A stretch of 64,000 nucleotides of DNA from positions 62,001 through 126,000 of the forward strand of contig NZ_LQBL01000022.1 of NCBI RefSeq assembly GCF_001483745.1, written 5' to 3'. The notes beneath the pieces were generated by a model. That model was not told the origin of the DNA. It saw only the letters and a list, made by a program, of their open reading frames with translations, and ran no database searches. Positions 1 through 9,094 of the stretch are shown here, in pieces; position 1 is the stretch's first letter, and each line of letters starts with the position of its first letter. Origin of the DNA: Serinicoccus chungangensis. Its GTDB lineage: Bacteria > Actinomycetota > Actinomycetes > Actinomycetales > Dermatophilaceae. The translations under genes and the position numbers were made by a program.

Positions 1-49
1 TGACCAGGGGTTTCGTGAACTCAGGTGGCAGTTCATCGCGAACTACCCG

Positions 50-125
<76 letters not shown>

Positions 126-276
126 GCAACAGCGGTGAACTCTACCACCGGGTCGAGCGGGCGACGAAATCCTCGCGGGTCGGTGGACTGAGCGTCGATC
201 TGCTGCCGCGGCACACGTTCCCCGGTCGGTCGCCCGCGGTGACCGTGCTTCTGCTGCCGGGGCAGCGCCTCGACGG

Positions 277-1386
277 TCAGCCCGCCCCGGGCGAGGTGTC
301 GATGACGAGGTCGGCGCGACCGCGGGTGCCGTCGGCGGCGAAGAGCCGCACCTCCTGCGCGGCCCAGCGCTCCCAGTGCGGCCGGTAGGCCTCCCCGTCC
401 CGGGCGACCCCGCGACGCATCCGCAGAGCCGGCTCGGCGTCCACCCACACCCGGACGGCGGCGTGCTCCCCCGCCGGTCCGACGCTGCTGCCGCACCCCT
501 CGACGACGAGCACCCCGCCGGGCGGCTCGGGCACCTCGACGGGGTCGGTCGCCCAGTCGCCCGCGTGCCAGTCCCAGCGCCGGTATGCCGCCCGCTCACC
601 TCGCGCGAGCGGCTCCAGCACCTGCTCGGCCAGGAGGGCGGGACTCGCCGCGAGGCCGTCCCACCCGGGGTAGAGGTCGTCCATGTGCAGGAGGGGGGCA
701 CCCAGGTCGCGGGCCAGCGCCCGTGCGAGCACCGTCTTGCCCGATCCGCTCGGCCCGTCCACGGCCACCACGGTGACCCCCGGGGGCGTCCCGTCCAGCC
801 CCCCGTCGGGTTCGCTCCCCGCCTGCGCGGGCCGCGACGGTGCACGGCGCACCCGCGCCTCGCGCGCCTGCTCGACCAGCGAGCGCATCCGGGCGACCGC
901 TGCCTCGTCCACCGGGCCGAAGCCGAGGGCGGCCTCGGGCAGCCCCGGACCCCCCGCGGCCCTCCAGGCCGTGTCGACGAGGCTGAGGCACGGCAGCGTG
1001 GCCAGCTCCTCCAGCGGCACCCACCGCGCGTCGTCGCTGCTGCCGTCGCTCTCCACCGCCAGCTCACCGCTCTCGACCTCGGCGGTGAAGACGATCCGCA
1101 CGGCCTGCCAGACGGCCCGCCCGGCCGGGTCGCGGTCGTCCACCCCGCTCCAGGCGTCGGTGGTGAGCACCCCGGTGAGGCGGACGGCATACCCGCTCTC
1201 CTCGCGCACCTCGCGGACCGCCGCCTGCTCGGGCGTCTCGCCCGGCTCGATCCCCCCGCCCACCAGCGTCCAGCCCGGTCGCGCGACGCGGCCGTCCGGC
1301 AGCGACATGCCGCGCCACCGGCTCAGCAGCACCGCACCGTCCCGCTCGATCCAGGCGTAGCACCCCACCCGCGTCCGCACGTCCAC
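277..1386 (-). CDS. Nudix hydrolase fused to a uridine-kinase-like P-loop domain
   Basis: A two-domain protein of 369 residues. The first ~150 residues hold a complete Nudix box (GGGIEPGETPEQ near residue 43, then REVREESG), typical of enzymes that hydrolyse nucleoside diphosphate derivatives. After a short linker, residues ~200-369 form a P-loop nucleotide kinase resembling uridine kinase (Walker A GPSGSGKT near residue 210, then a DDLYPGWDG segment and VLVVEGCGS). Substrates cannot be read from sequence; a house-cleaning or nucleotide-salvage role is inference. The start is GTG at 1386, with a -10-like TAGGGT at 1393-1398 six bases upstream and no ribosome binding site, which suggests a leaderless mRNA. 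Divergent from tdh. Confidence 0.85.
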   Translation of the reverse strand: MDVRTRVGCYAWIERDGAVLLSRWRGMSLPDGRVARPGWTLVGGGIEPGETPEQAAVREVREESGYAVRLTGVLTTDAWSGVDDRDPAGRAVWQAVRIVFTAEVESGELAVESDGSSDDARWVPLEELATLPCLSLVDTAWRAAGGPGLPEAALGFGPVDEAAVARMRSLVEQAREARVRRAPSRPAQAGSEPDGGLDGTPPGVTVVAVDGPSGSGKTVLARALARDLGAPLLHMDDLYPGWDGLAASPALLAEQVLEPLARGERAAYRRWDWHAGDWATDPVEVPEPPGGVLVVEGCGSSVGPAGEHAAVRVWVDAEPALRMRRGVARDGEAYRPHWERWAAQEVRLFAADGTRGRADLVIDTSPGAG

Positions 1387-1488
1387 CGCGCCACCCTACG
1401 GCCCGACGCCGTGGCCCGCCGCGTCGTCCCGGCAGCGCACCCACCGCCCGCCGACCCCTGTCCGCGAGCCATGCGTCACGATGGACCC

Positions 1489-2541
1489 GTGCGCGCCCTC
1501 ATCAAGCCCACCGCCGGGCCAGGCCTGGAGCTGACCGACGTCCCCGAGCCCACCCCGGGCCCCGGCGAGGTCAAGATCCGGGTGCTGCGGGCAGGGCTGT
1601 GCGGCACCGACCTGCACATCGAGGCCTGGGACGACTGGGCCGCCTCCATGCTCGAGCCACCGCTCGTGGTCGGTCACGAGTTCTACGGCGAGATCCTCGA
1701 GCTCGGCCCGGGGGTGCCGACCGAGGACGCGGACGGTCTCGCGGTGGGCCAGCGCTGCTCGGTCGAGGGCCACGTCGTCTGCGGCACGTGCCGCAACTGC
1801 CGTGCGGGACGCCGCCACATGTGCGTGCGCACCTCGAACCTCGGCGTGAACCGCGACGGGTGCTTCGCCGACCACGTCGTGGTGCCGCACTCCAACGTCT
1901 GGGTGCAGCCCGAGGTCATCGACCCCGACCTCGGCGCGGTCTTCGACCCGCTCGGCAACGCCGTGCACACCGCGCTGTCGTTCCCGCTGGAGGGCGAGGA
2001 CGTGCTCATCACCGGGGCGGGGCCGATCGGGGTGATGGCGACGGCGATCGCGAGGCACGCCGGCGCCCGCTACGTCGTGGCCACCGACCTGTCCGACTCC
2101 CGGCTCGAGCTCGCGCTCGCCGCCGGCGCCGACCTCGGCATCAACGTCGGTCGGGAGCGGATCGCGAGCGCCCAGGACCGCCTGGGGATGTCCGAGGGCT
2201 TCGACCTCGTGCTGGAGATGTCCGGCAACCCGGCCGCGATGGCCGAGCTCATCGACAACTGCACCCACGGCGCGCGGGTGGCGATGCTGGGGCTGCCCGC
2301 CGAGCCGTTCGCCATCGACTGGGGCAAGGTGATCACCCACATGATCACGCTCAAGGGGATCTACGGGCGCGAGATGTACGAGACGTGGTACAAGATGACC
2401 GCCATGCTGCAGACCTCCGAGCTGCTGCGCGACCGCATCCGGTCGGTCATCACCCACCGCTTCCCCGCCGAGCAGTGGCAGGACGCCTTCGCGGCGGCCC
2501 GCTCCGGCGAGGGTGGCAAGGTCGTCATGGACTGGAGCTGA
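1489..2541 (+). CDS. tdh: L-threonine 3-dehydrogenase
   Basis: Zinc-dependent medium-chain dehydrogenase oxidising L-threonine to 2-amino-3-ketobutyrate with NAD. It shows the catalytic zinc motif ([10 protein letters not shown] and GHEFYGE), the four-cysteine structural zinc lobe ([15 protein letters not shown]), the Rossmann motif GAGPIG and the Tdh-typical [15 protein letters not shown]. Length is about 350 residues, as in the family. GTG 1489 is chosen because RALIKP aligns with the usual N-terminus; an in-frame ATG at 1471 would add six residues. kbl follows after 10 bases, giving the classic two-step threonine-to-glycine pathway. Confidence 0.95.
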   Translation: MRALIKPTAGPGLELTDVPEPTPGPGEVKIRVLRAGLCGTDLHIEAWDDWAASMLEPPLVVGHEFYGEILELGPGVPTEDADGLAVGQRCSVEGHVVCGTCRNCRAGRRHMCVRTSNLGVNRDGCFADHVVVPHSNVWVQPEVIDPDLGAVFDPLGNAVHTALSFPLEGEDVLITGAGPIGVMATAIARHAGARYVVATDLSDSRLELALAAGADLGINVGRERIASAQDRLGMSEGFDLVLEMSGNPAAMAELIDNCTHGARVAMLGLPAEPFAIDWGKVITHMITLKGIYGREMYETWYKMTAMLQTSELLRDRIRSVITHRFPAEQWQDAFAAARSGEGGKVVMDWS

Positions 2542-2551
2542 GGAGACACAC

Positions 2552-3745
2552 ATGTATGCGGACGTCAAGGACCAGCTGGCGCAGGAGCTGGCGCAGATCG
2601 AGGCCGACGGGCTCACCAAGACCGAGCGGCAGATCACCACGCCCCAGAGCGCGCACATCGCGACGACGGCGGGGAAGGCGCTGAACTTCTGCGCCAACAA
2701 CTACCTGGGTCTGGCCGACCACCCGGAGGTGGTCGGTGCGGCCCGCCGGGCGCTGGACGAGTGGGGCTTCGGCATGGCCTCGGTCCGCTTCATCTGCGGC
2801 ACCCAGACCCAGCACCGGGACCTCGAGCGGGCCATCGCCGACTTCACCGGGATGGAGGACTCCATCCTCTTCCCCTCCTGCTTCGACGCCAACGGCGGGA
2901 TCTTCGAGGTCATCTGCGGGCCGGAGGACGCGATCATCTCCGACCAGCTCAACCACGCCTCGATCATCGACGGGGTCCGGCTGTCCAAGGCGAAGCGCTT
3001 CCGCTACGCCAACCGCGACATGGACGACCTGCGCACCCAGCTGGAGGCGGCGCGCGAGGCCGGCGCCCGGCGGGTGCTCGTGGTGACCGACGGCGCCTTC
3101 TCCATGGACGGCTACCTCGCGCCGCTGGAGCAGATCTGCGACCTGGCCGAGGAGTTCGGCGCGATGGTCATGGTGGACGACAGCCACGCGACCGGCTTCG
3201 TCGGCGACAGCGGCCGCGGCTCGCACGAGGCGTGCGGCGTCCTCGACCGGATCGACATCATGACCGGCACGCTGGGCAAGGCGCTCGGGGGCGGCAGCGG
3301 CGGGTACGTCGCGGCCCACACCGAGATCGTCGAGCTGCTCAAGCAGCGGGCGCGGCCCTACCTCTTCTCCAACGCCGTCGCGCCCTCCGTGGTCGCCGGG
3401 TCGCTCAAGGCGCTGGAGATCGCGCGCGACAGCGACGAGCCCCGGGCCCAGCTGCGGCGCAACGCCGAGCTCTTCCGCTCCCTCATGGACGGGGCCGGCT
3501 TCGAGCTGCTGCCGGGCGAGCACCCGATCGTGCCGGTGATGTTCCCGGGCGAGGACGGCGCCCGCCGGGCCAGCCAGGTCGCCGACGCGATGCTGGAGCG
3601 GGGCGTCTACGTCATCGCCTTCTCCTACCCCGTCGTCCCCAAGGGCCAGGCCCGCATCCGGGTCCAGCTCTCCGCCTCGCACAGCGAGGAGGACGTCCGG
3701 GCCTGCGTCGATGCCTTCGTCGCGGCGCGCGACGAGGTGGGCTGA
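2552..3745 (+). CDS. kbl: Glycine C-acetyltransferase (2-amino-3-ketobutyrate CoA ligase)
   Basis: PLP enzyme that splits 2-amino-3-ketobutyrate with CoA into glycine and acetyl-CoA, the step after Tdh. Visible features of the alpha-oxoamine synthase family are [12 protein letters not shown] near the N-terminus, DGAFSMDG, the [10 protein letters not shown] pocket and the PLP lysine in TLGKALGG. At 397 residues it is full length. ATG 2552 follows AGGAGA (2541-2546), which overlaps the end of tdh, so the two genes are one operon. Confidence 0.95.
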   Translation: MYADVKDQLAQELAQIEADGLTKTERQITTPQSAHIATTAGKALNFCANNYLGLADHPEVVGAARRALDEWGFGMASVRFICGTQTQHRDLERAIADFTGMEDSILFPSCFDANGGIFEVICGPEDAIISDQLNHASIIDGVRLSKAKRFRYANRDMDDLRTQLEAAREAGARRVLVVTDGAFSMDGYLAPLEQICDLAEEFGAMVMVDDSHATGFVGDSGRGSHEACGVLDRIDIMTGTLGKALGGGSGGYVAAHTEIVELLKQRARPYLFSNAVAPSVVAGSLKALEIARDSDEPRAQLRRNAELFRSLMDGAGFELLPGEHPIVPVMFPGEDGARRASQVADAMLERGVYVIAFSYPVVPKGQARIRVQLSASHSEEDVRACVDAFVAARDEVG

Positions 3746-3810
3746 TCGCCGGCGACCAGAGCGAGCAGCAGGCCCTGGCCCTGCTGCGCCGGAGCACCGA
3801 GCCCCTGGGG

Positions 3811-4311
3811 ATGTGGTTCACGCTGGCGTCCATGTTCGTGGGGCTCACCCTCGCCATGCTGCTGTTCCAGCGGTTCCTCAGCGGCGAGAGCTGGGGGTCG
3901 GCCCTGTTCTTCTCCCTCGTGTACGCCTCGGTCTTCGTCCTCCTCTGGGGCTGGGGTGAGAGCCGCCGCCGTCGGCGTCGCCGCCACGTCGCGGGCATCA
4001 CGAGCCTGGAACGGGGTGTCGTCACGGCCAAGGACGGGCGACGGCTGACCGTCCGCGGCGACGAGCGGGAGGTGAGCTGGCGCGCCGAGGCCGCCCTCGG
4101 GATCGGCGAGGGCGACTCGGTCTGGGCGGCACCACGGATCGCGCCGGGCGAGCGCATCGTGCTCGTCCGCGCGACGCCGACCCACGGCCTGCTGCAGGAC
4201 GTCCTCGGCCCCCGCACCGAGGCGGTCGCGGCCAACGCCGCTACGCCGCACCAGCCGTCAGCCGACCCGCCTCCACCGACCGACGGCACCGAGCGAGGGC
4301 ATACCCCGTGA
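3811..4311 (+). CDS. Small membrane protein of unknown function
   Basis: Not recognised. From ATG 3811 it encodes 166 residues: two hydrophobic segments near residues 1-20 and 30-50, an arginine-rich stretch (SRRRRRRRH), then a soluble beta-rich region of ~100 residues. The open frame extends upstream without a canonical start to the kbl stop codon (CTGA at 3742-3745), so the true start could be a rare CTG there. It overlaps the next gene by four bases (GTGA). That gene has the same plan of two membrane segments followed by a small soluble domain, so the pair may be distant paralogues acting together. Confidence 0.6.
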   Translation: MWFTLASMFVGLTLAMLLFQRFLSGESWGSALFFSLVYASVFVLLWGWGESRRRRRRRHVAGITSLERGVVTAKDGRRLTVRGDEREVSWRAEAALGIGEGDSVWAAPRIAPGERIVLVRATPTHGLLQDVLGPRTEAVAANAATPHQPSADPPPPTDGTERGHTP

Positions 4312-4778
4312 CCGAGGAGCGGGCCAGGGAGGTGCTGCGGTCCGAAGGTCGACGGGGCAGGGTGATCGTGCTGATCATGCTCCTCGTCATCTACCTCGGT
4401 TATCTCGCCGTGCAGGTCTGGCTCCTCGATCGCTCCGCGACGGTCGCCCTCGGGGTCGGCGCCGTCCTGGTGGTCGGGATCGGGGCGATGCAGTACTTCT
4501 TCCTCGCAGCACCGTGGGTCCGGCGCCCCGATGCGTCGGTCGAGAGGGTCGAGGTCCTCCAGGCGACGACCACCGGACACGGTGGACAGGCCGTCACGCT
4601 CGGCGACGGACGTGATCGGGTACGGGTGACGTTGTCACGCACGACGGCGATCTTCTCGGTGGGAGACACCGTCTTCGTCTCCCCGCGCCTGCGCCCGCAC
4701 GGCTCCATGGGCGTGGTGCTGCCCGAGGACGTCACCGGACTGCCGCGCGTCCTCGCCGTCAACGGCGAACCCGCCTGA
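4308..4778 (+). CDS. Small membrane protein of unknown function
   Basis: 156 residues starting with GTG 4308 inside the preceding stop codon. Two transmembrane helices (roughly residues 18-38 and 46-66, the second ending at an FFLAAPW segment) are followed by a ~85-residue soluble domain that looks all-beta. There is no recognised family. Tight overlap with the preceding gene argues for translational coupling. Confidence 0.7.
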   Translation: MTEERAREVLRSEGRRGRVIVLIMLLVIYLGYLAVQVWLLDRSATVALGVGAVLVVGIGAMQYFFLAAPWVRRPDASVERVEVLQATTTGHGGQAVTLGDGRDRVRVTLSRTTAIFSVGDTVFVSPRLRPHGSMGVVLPEDVTGLPRVLAVNGEPA

Positions 4779-4837
4779 ACGACCTGCACGCCTGCTCTCC
4801 ACCCCTCCCTCCGTGGGGGCCTCGCGCGTCCCGCTAC

Positions 4838-4854
4838 ATACCCCCATGGGGTAT
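4838..4854 (+). promoter_or_regulatory. CsoR-like copper operator
   Basis: The 17-bp near-palindrome ATACCCCCATGGGGTAT resembles operators bound by CsoR-family copper repressors (TACCCC and GGGGTA half sites). It lies directly upstream of a CopB-type ATPase and overlaps the -10-like TATGCT (4854-4859). No csoR gene is present in the window, so the regulator would have to be encoded elsewhere. Confidence 0.7.
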
Positions 4855-4865
4855 ATGCTGGAGAC

Positions 4866-6968
4866 ATGCAGCACCACAGCACGCACCAGACCGCACCGGG
4901 TGAGCACGCCCCTGCTCCCGCACGGGACCACCACGGCGGCGATTACGACCGCGGGAGCGGCCAGCACGACCACGGGGGCGGCCACGGGGACCACGTCGCG
5001 CAGTTCCGGCGACTCTTCTGGGTGATGCTGGCCCTGTCGGTGCCGACCGTGCTGGCCAGCCGGATGTTCGGGCACCTGCTGGGCTACGAGCTGCCGGACC
5101 TGCCCGGCCTCAGCTGGGTCTCCCCCGTCCTCGGCACCGTCATCTACCTCTGGGGCGGGCGGCCCTTCCTCACCGGCGCGGTCTCGGAGGTCCGTGGTCG
5201 CAGGCCGGGGATGATGCTGCTCATCGGCATGGCCATCACCGTCGCCTTCCTCGCGTCGTGGGGGTCCACCCTCGGGGTGCTCGACGAGCGGCTCGACTTC
5301 TGGTGGGAGCTGGCGCTGCTCGTCGTCATCATGCTGCTGGGCCACTGGGTCGAGATGCGTTCGCTGGCGGCCACGAGCTCGGCCCTCGACTCGCTGGCGG
5401 CGCTGCTGCCGGACGAGGCGGAGCGGGTCGAGGGGGACACCACGGTCACCGTCGCCCCCGGCGACCTGCAGGTCGGCGATGTGGTGGTGGTCCGGCCGGG
5501 CGCCTCGGTGCCGGCCGACGGCCGGATCGTCGACGGCTCGGCGAGCATGGACGAGTCGATGGTGACCGGTGAGTCCACCCCGGTGCGCCGCGAGCAGGGC
5601 GACGACGTCGTGGCCGGTACCGTCGCGACCGACTCCGGCCTGCGGGTCGAGGTCACCGCGACGGGGGACGAGACCACGCTCGCCGGCATCCAGAAGCTCG
5701 TCTCCGAGGCGCAGTCCTCCTCCACCCGCACCCAGCGGCTCGCCGACCGGGCGGCGGCGTGGTTGTTCTGGTTCGCCCTGGGTGCCGCGGTCGTCACCGC
5801 GGTCGTGTGGTCCTCTCTCGGTATGCCCGACGCCGCCGTGGTGCGCGCGATCACCGTCCTCGTCATCGCCTGCCCGCACGCGCTGGGTCTGGCGATCCCG
5901 CTCGTCGTCTCGATCGCCACCGAGCGCGCGGCCCGCGGCGGGGTCCTCGTCACCGACCGGATGGCGCTGGAGACGATGCGCTCGGTCGACACCGTGCTGT
6001 TCGACAAGACGGGCACCCTCACCCGGGGCGAGCCGACCGTGACGGCCGTCGAGCCCGCCGGCGGGCGCAGCGAGGAGGACGTCCTGCGCCTGGCCGCCGC
6101 CGCCGAGGGCGACAGCGAGCACCCCCTGGCCCGCGCGATCGTCGCAGCCGCCGCGGAGCGCGAGCTCGACGTGCCCCGGGCGGAAGACTTCGCCTCCTCC
6201 CCGGCGGTCGGCGTCCGTGCCGTCGTCGACGGGGTGACGGTGCAGGTCGGCGGCCCCGCGCTGCTGGAGCAGGAGGAGGTCCCCGAGCTCGACGTGGCGC
6301 AGCGGTGGCGTGCGGACGGGGCGATCATCCTGCACGCCGTCGCGGACGGGCAGGTGGTCGGCGCGCTCCGCCTCGCCGACGGCATCCGGCCCGAGTCCCG
6401 CGAGGCGGTCGAGGCCCTGCACGCGGCGGGCGTGGACGTCGTCATGATCACCGGCGACGCGCAGGCGGTGGCCGACGCCGTGGCGCAGGAGGTGGGCGTC
6501 GACCGCGTCTACGCCGGCGTCCGCCCGGAGGACAAGTCGAGCACCGTCGCCGAGCTGCAGGCCGAGGGGCGCACGGTCGCGATGGTCGGCGACGGCGTCA
6601 ACGACGCACCCGCACTCGCCCAGGCCGACGTCGGCCTGGCCATCGGCGCCGGCACCGACGTGGCGATCGGCTCCGCGGGGGTCGTGCTCGCCGGCTCCGA
6701 CCCCCGCTCGGTGCTGGCGGTGAGGGACCTGTCCCGGGCCAGCTACCGGAGGATGACCCAGAACCTCTGGTGGGCCGCGGGCTACAACCTGCTCGCCGTC
6801 CCCCTCGCGGCCGGCGTGCTCGCGCCCGTCGGGTTCGTGCTGCCGATGAGCGTGGGAGCCCTGCTCATGTCGGCCTCGACGGTGGTCGTCGCCCTCAACG
6901 CCCAGCTGCTGCGGCGCCTCGACCTCTCCCCGGAGGCCAGCACCCGTCGCGTCCGTGACGCGGGCTGA
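4866..6968 (+). CDS. copB: Copper-translocating P1B-type ATPase, CopB class
   Basis: 700-residue inner-membrane heavy-metal ATPase. The first ~45 residues are very rich in histidine, with no HMA CxxC domain. The membrane metal site is CPHALG (Cys336), the signature of the CPH (P1B-3, CopB) class rather than CPC. Also visible are the actuator TGES, the phosphorylated DKTGTL (Asp380), and GDGVNDAPALAQAD. Export of copper is established for the class; the exact ion is inference. TATGCT lies six bases before the ATG, so the mRNA may be leaderless. Convergent with a DUF3618 gene six bases downstream. Confidence 0.92.
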   Translation: MQHHSTHQTAPGEHAPAPARDHHGGDYDRGSGQHDHGGGHGDHVAQFRRLFWVMLALSVPTVLASRMFGHLLGYELPDLPGLSWVSPVLGTVIYLWGGRPFLTGAVSEVRGRRPGMMLLIGMAITVAFLASWGSTLGVLDERLDFWWELALLVVIMLLGHWVEMRSLAATSSALDSLAALLPDEAERVEGDTTVTVAPGDLQVGDVVVVRPGASVPADGRIVDGSASMDESMVTGESTPVRREQGDDVVAGTVATDSGLRVEVTATGDETTLAGIQKLVSEAQSSSTRTQRLADRAAAWLFWFALGAAVVTAVVWSSLGMPDAAVVRAITVLVIACPHALGLAIPLVVSIATERAARGGVLVTDRMALETMRSVDTVLFDKTGTLTRGEPTVTAVEPAGGRSEEDVLRLAAAAEGDSEHPLARAIVAAAAERELDVPRAEDFASSPAVGVRAVVDGVTVQVGGPALLEQEEVPELDVAQRWRADGAIILHAVADGQVVGALRLADGIRPESREAVEALHAAGVDVVMITGDAQAVADAVAQEVGVDRVYAGVRPEDKSSTVAELQAEGRTVAMVGDGVNDAPALAQADVGLAIGAGTDVAIGSAGVVLAGSDPRSVLAVRDLSRASYRRMTQNLWWAAGYNLLAVPLAAGVLAPVGFVLPMSVGALLMSASTVVVALNAQLLRRLDLSPEASTRRVRDAG

Positions 6969-6974
6969 CCCGAC

Positions 6975-7253
6975 TCAGCCGCGGTAGAAGACGCGGCGCA
7001 GGCCCCCCAGGGCGAGCGCCACGGCGGCGACACCGCCCAGGGCGGTGGCGAGCCGGTCATACCTCGGGTTGCCGTCGGCGTCCAGGGTGGCGCTCTCGAC
7101 CTTGCCCTTGATCGAGGCGACGGTGTTGGCCTTGATCGTCTCGGGGCTGACGCGGTAGGTCAGCTCGTCGACGGTGCGCGCGAGGCGGCTACGGGTCGCC
7201 GCGATGTCGGCCTCGATCTCCTTGACGGAGCGAGCAGGCTGCGTGTTGGCCAT
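6975..7253 (-). CDS. DUF3618 family protein
   Basis: About 92 residues with the DUF3618 pattern: ARSVKEIEADIAATRSRLARTVDEL near the N-terminus, then a basic linker and one C-terminal hydrophobic helix (GGVAAVALALGGL). In actinobacteria such proteins accompany small phage-holin-like envelope proteins; none is adjacent here. ATG 7253 is preferred over the in-frame TTG 7259, since GAGGGA (7264-7269) sits ten bases upstream of the ATG. Function unknown. Confidence 0.85.
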   Translation of the reverse strand: MANTQPARSVKEIEADIAATRSRLARTVDELTYRVSPETIKANTVASIKGKVESATLDADGNPRYDRLATALGGVAAVALALGGLRRVFYRG

Positions 7254-7349
7254 CAGCAATGAATCCCTCGGGTCGTCGAACGGTGGTCATGCTTCCCGCA
7301 GACGATAACGCACCGGGGCACCGCGGGCGCCGCCGAACGACCACGCACC

Positions 7350-8387
7350 TCACAACCACCCGGACCGGCGGAAGGCGCGGTGCAGCAGGGTGACCGCGAG
7401 CCCCATCACCCCGAGCGCCAACGGGTAGCCGAGCAGCCAGTGCAGCTCGGGCATGTGGTCGAAGTTCATCCCGTAGATGCCCGCCACCAGGGTGGGGACC
7501 GCGATCATCGCGGCCCACGCCGAGATCCGCCGCATGTCGGCGTTCTGCTGCACCCCGATCTGCGACAGGTGCGCGCCGAGGATGTCGCTGAGCAGGGTGT
7601 CGTAGCTCTCCACGTCCTGCAGGACGGCCGACAGGTGGTCGGCCACGTCGCGGAAGTGCAGCCGCAGCTCGCGGCTGCCGACCAGCCCGTCCTCCTGCGT
7701 CAGGGAGTGGAGCACCGGGCCGAGCGGGGTCGCCGCGCGCCGGAACTCGAGCACCTCGCGCTTGAGGCGGTAGATGGTGGTGGAGTGGGTCCGGTTGCCG
7801 CCGCCGAAGACGTCGCGCTCGATGTCCTCCAGGTCGCTGCCGACGGCCTCGTCGATGGCGCTGTAGGTGTCGACGACCGTGTCCAGGACCCCGTGCAGGA
7901 CGCTGAGCGGGCCGTAGGACAGCAGGGCCTGCTGGCGCTCCTGCTCCATCCGCTGGCGCACCCCGCGCAGCGGGGCGACCTCGCCGTGGCGCAGGGTCAC
8001 GGCCACGTGCGGGCCGAGGATGACGCTGACCTCCCCGGTCTCGATGTCGGAGGTGGCGGGGTCGTAGTCCAGCGTCTTGACGACGGCGTAGATGCCGGCG
8101 TCGTAGATCTCGAGCTTGGCCCGCTGGTCGCCGTCCAGGGCGTCCTCCACCGCGAGCGGGTGCAGGTCGAGGGCACGCCGGACCACCTCGAACTCCTGCG
8201 GGGTGGGGTCCTTGAGCCCGATCCACAGGAAGTCGTGGTCCGGGGCCCCGTCGGCGCGCAGCCGCTGCAGCTCGTGCGCGAGCGTGTCGACGTCGCAGGA
8301 CTCGCGGACGCCGTCGCGGTAGACGGCCTGGTCGACGATCACCTCGGTGGCATCCTCCCGGTCGGGGTCGCGGTCTGAGACGATCAT
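7350..8387 (-). CDS. corA: CorA family divalent cation transporter
   Basis: Magnesium/cobalt transporter of the CorA (2-TM-GxN) family. A long acidic, helical cytoplasmic domain is followed by two C-terminal membrane helices; the first ends in the signature YGMNFDHMPEL and the second is followed by a short basic tail. The family forms a pentameric channel in the inner membrane. ATG 8387 is chosen because an earlier in-frame codon at 8420 would overlap the divergent bcp start. Expression probably starts in the short shared intergenic space. Confidence 0.92.
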   Translation of the reverse strand: MIVSDRDPDREDATEVIVDQAVYRDGVRESCDVDTLAHELQRLRADGAPDHDFLWIGLKDPTPQEFEVVRRALDLHPLAVEDALDGDQRAKLEIYDAGIYAVVKTLDYDPATSDIETGEVSVILGPHVAVTLRHGEVAPLRGVRQRMEQERQQALLSYGPLSVLHGVLDTVVDTYSAIDEAVGSDLEDIERDVFGGGNRTHSTTIYRLKREVLEFRRAATPLGPVLHSLTQEDGLVGSRELRLHFRDVADHLSAVLQDVESYDTLLSDILGAHLSQIGVQQNADMRRISAWAAMIAVPTLVAGIYGMNFDHMPELHWLLGYPLALGVMGLAVTLLHRAFRRSGWL

Positions 8388-8418
8388 CCAGCACGCCCGC
8401 CCCGTCCGAAAGGTCACC

Positions 8419-8904
8419 ATGTCGCGCCTCGAGCCCGGTCAGCCCGCCCCCGCCTGGACCCTGCCCACCGCCGACGGCTCGCAGCTCAGCCTCGCCGACC
8501 TCGCGGGGCGCAAGGTCGTCCTCTACGTCTACCCCGCGGCCATGACGCCCGGGTGCACCACGCAGGCCTGCGACTTCCGCGACAACGAGGCGGTCTTCAC
8601 CCGCGAGGGGTATGCCGTCGTCGGCGTCTCCCCCGACCCCGTCGAGAAGCTGGCGCGCTTCGCGGAGAAGGAGGGGCTCACCTTCCCGCTCGTCTCCGAC
8701 GAGGACAAGGAGATGCTCACCGCCTACGGCGCCTACGGCGAGAAGAAGAACTACGGCAAGACCGTGGTCGGCGTCATCCGCTCGACCTTCGTCCTCGACG
8801 AGCAGGGCGTCGTCGAGGTGGCGAAGTACAACGTCCGCGCCAAGGGCCACGTCGCCTCGCTGGCCAAGCAGCTCGGGGTGCAGCTCCCGGGCGCCCCGGC
8901 CTGA
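8419..8904 (+). CDS. bcp: Thioredoxin-dependent peroxiredoxin (Bcp type)
   Basis: 161-residue atypical peroxiredoxin that reduces hydroperoxides. The peroxidatic cysteine is in PGCTTQACDFRD near residue 45, and the second cysteine five positions later (CTTQAC) is the usual resolving cysteine. The family pattern VVLYVYP, GVSPDPVEKLARFAEK and FVLDEQG is complete. ATG 8419 is preceded by GAAAGG. Divergent from corA; a hairpin terminator follows at 8921-8936. Confidence 0.93.
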   Translation: MSRLEPGQPAPAWTLPTADGSQLSLADLAGRKVVLYVYPAAMTPGCTTQACDFRDNEAVFTREGYAVVGVSPDPVEKLARFAEKEGLTFPLVSDEDKEMLTAYGAYGEKKNYGKTVVGVIRSTFVLDEQGVVEVAKYNVRAKGHVASLAKQLGVQLPGAPA

Positions 8905-8920
8905 GGCCGACCTCCTTCGT

Positions 8921-8936
8921 CCCCGCCGTCGCGGGG
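8921..8936 (+). terminator. Hairpin terminator after bcp
   Basis: Perfect six-base stem CCCCGC/GCGGGG with loop CGTC, 16 bases after the bcp stop codon. No T tract follows, as is common in actinobacteria. Confidence 0.5.
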
Positions 8937-8946
8937 CCGGCTCCGG

Positions 8947-9028
8947 TGCGCCCGGCGGGACTCGAACCCGCACACCGTCAGGCACAGGAACCTAAATCCT
9001 GCGTGTCTACCAGTTCCACCACGGGCGC
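8947..9028 (-). tRNA. tRNA-Leu (anticodon TAG)
   Basis: Minus-strand class II cloverleaf of 82 bases: acceptor GCGCCCG pairing with CGGGCGC, anticodon stem CAGGA/TCCTG around loop TTTAGGT (anticodon TAG), a short extra arm and a T arm with GGTTCGAGTCC. The CCA end is not fully encoded (CCG follows the discriminator A). Confidence 0.95.
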
Positions 9029-9094
9029 GCGCGAGCCAGCCTAGCGAGCGCCCCCGACCCTGCCGCGGGCCCGTCGCCGGAGTAGGTTGAGGTG

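Noticed and set aside
4635-6422. A 595-codon minus-strand frame opposite copB
   Set aside because: Composition of an antisense shadow, while copB has all P-type ATPase motifs.
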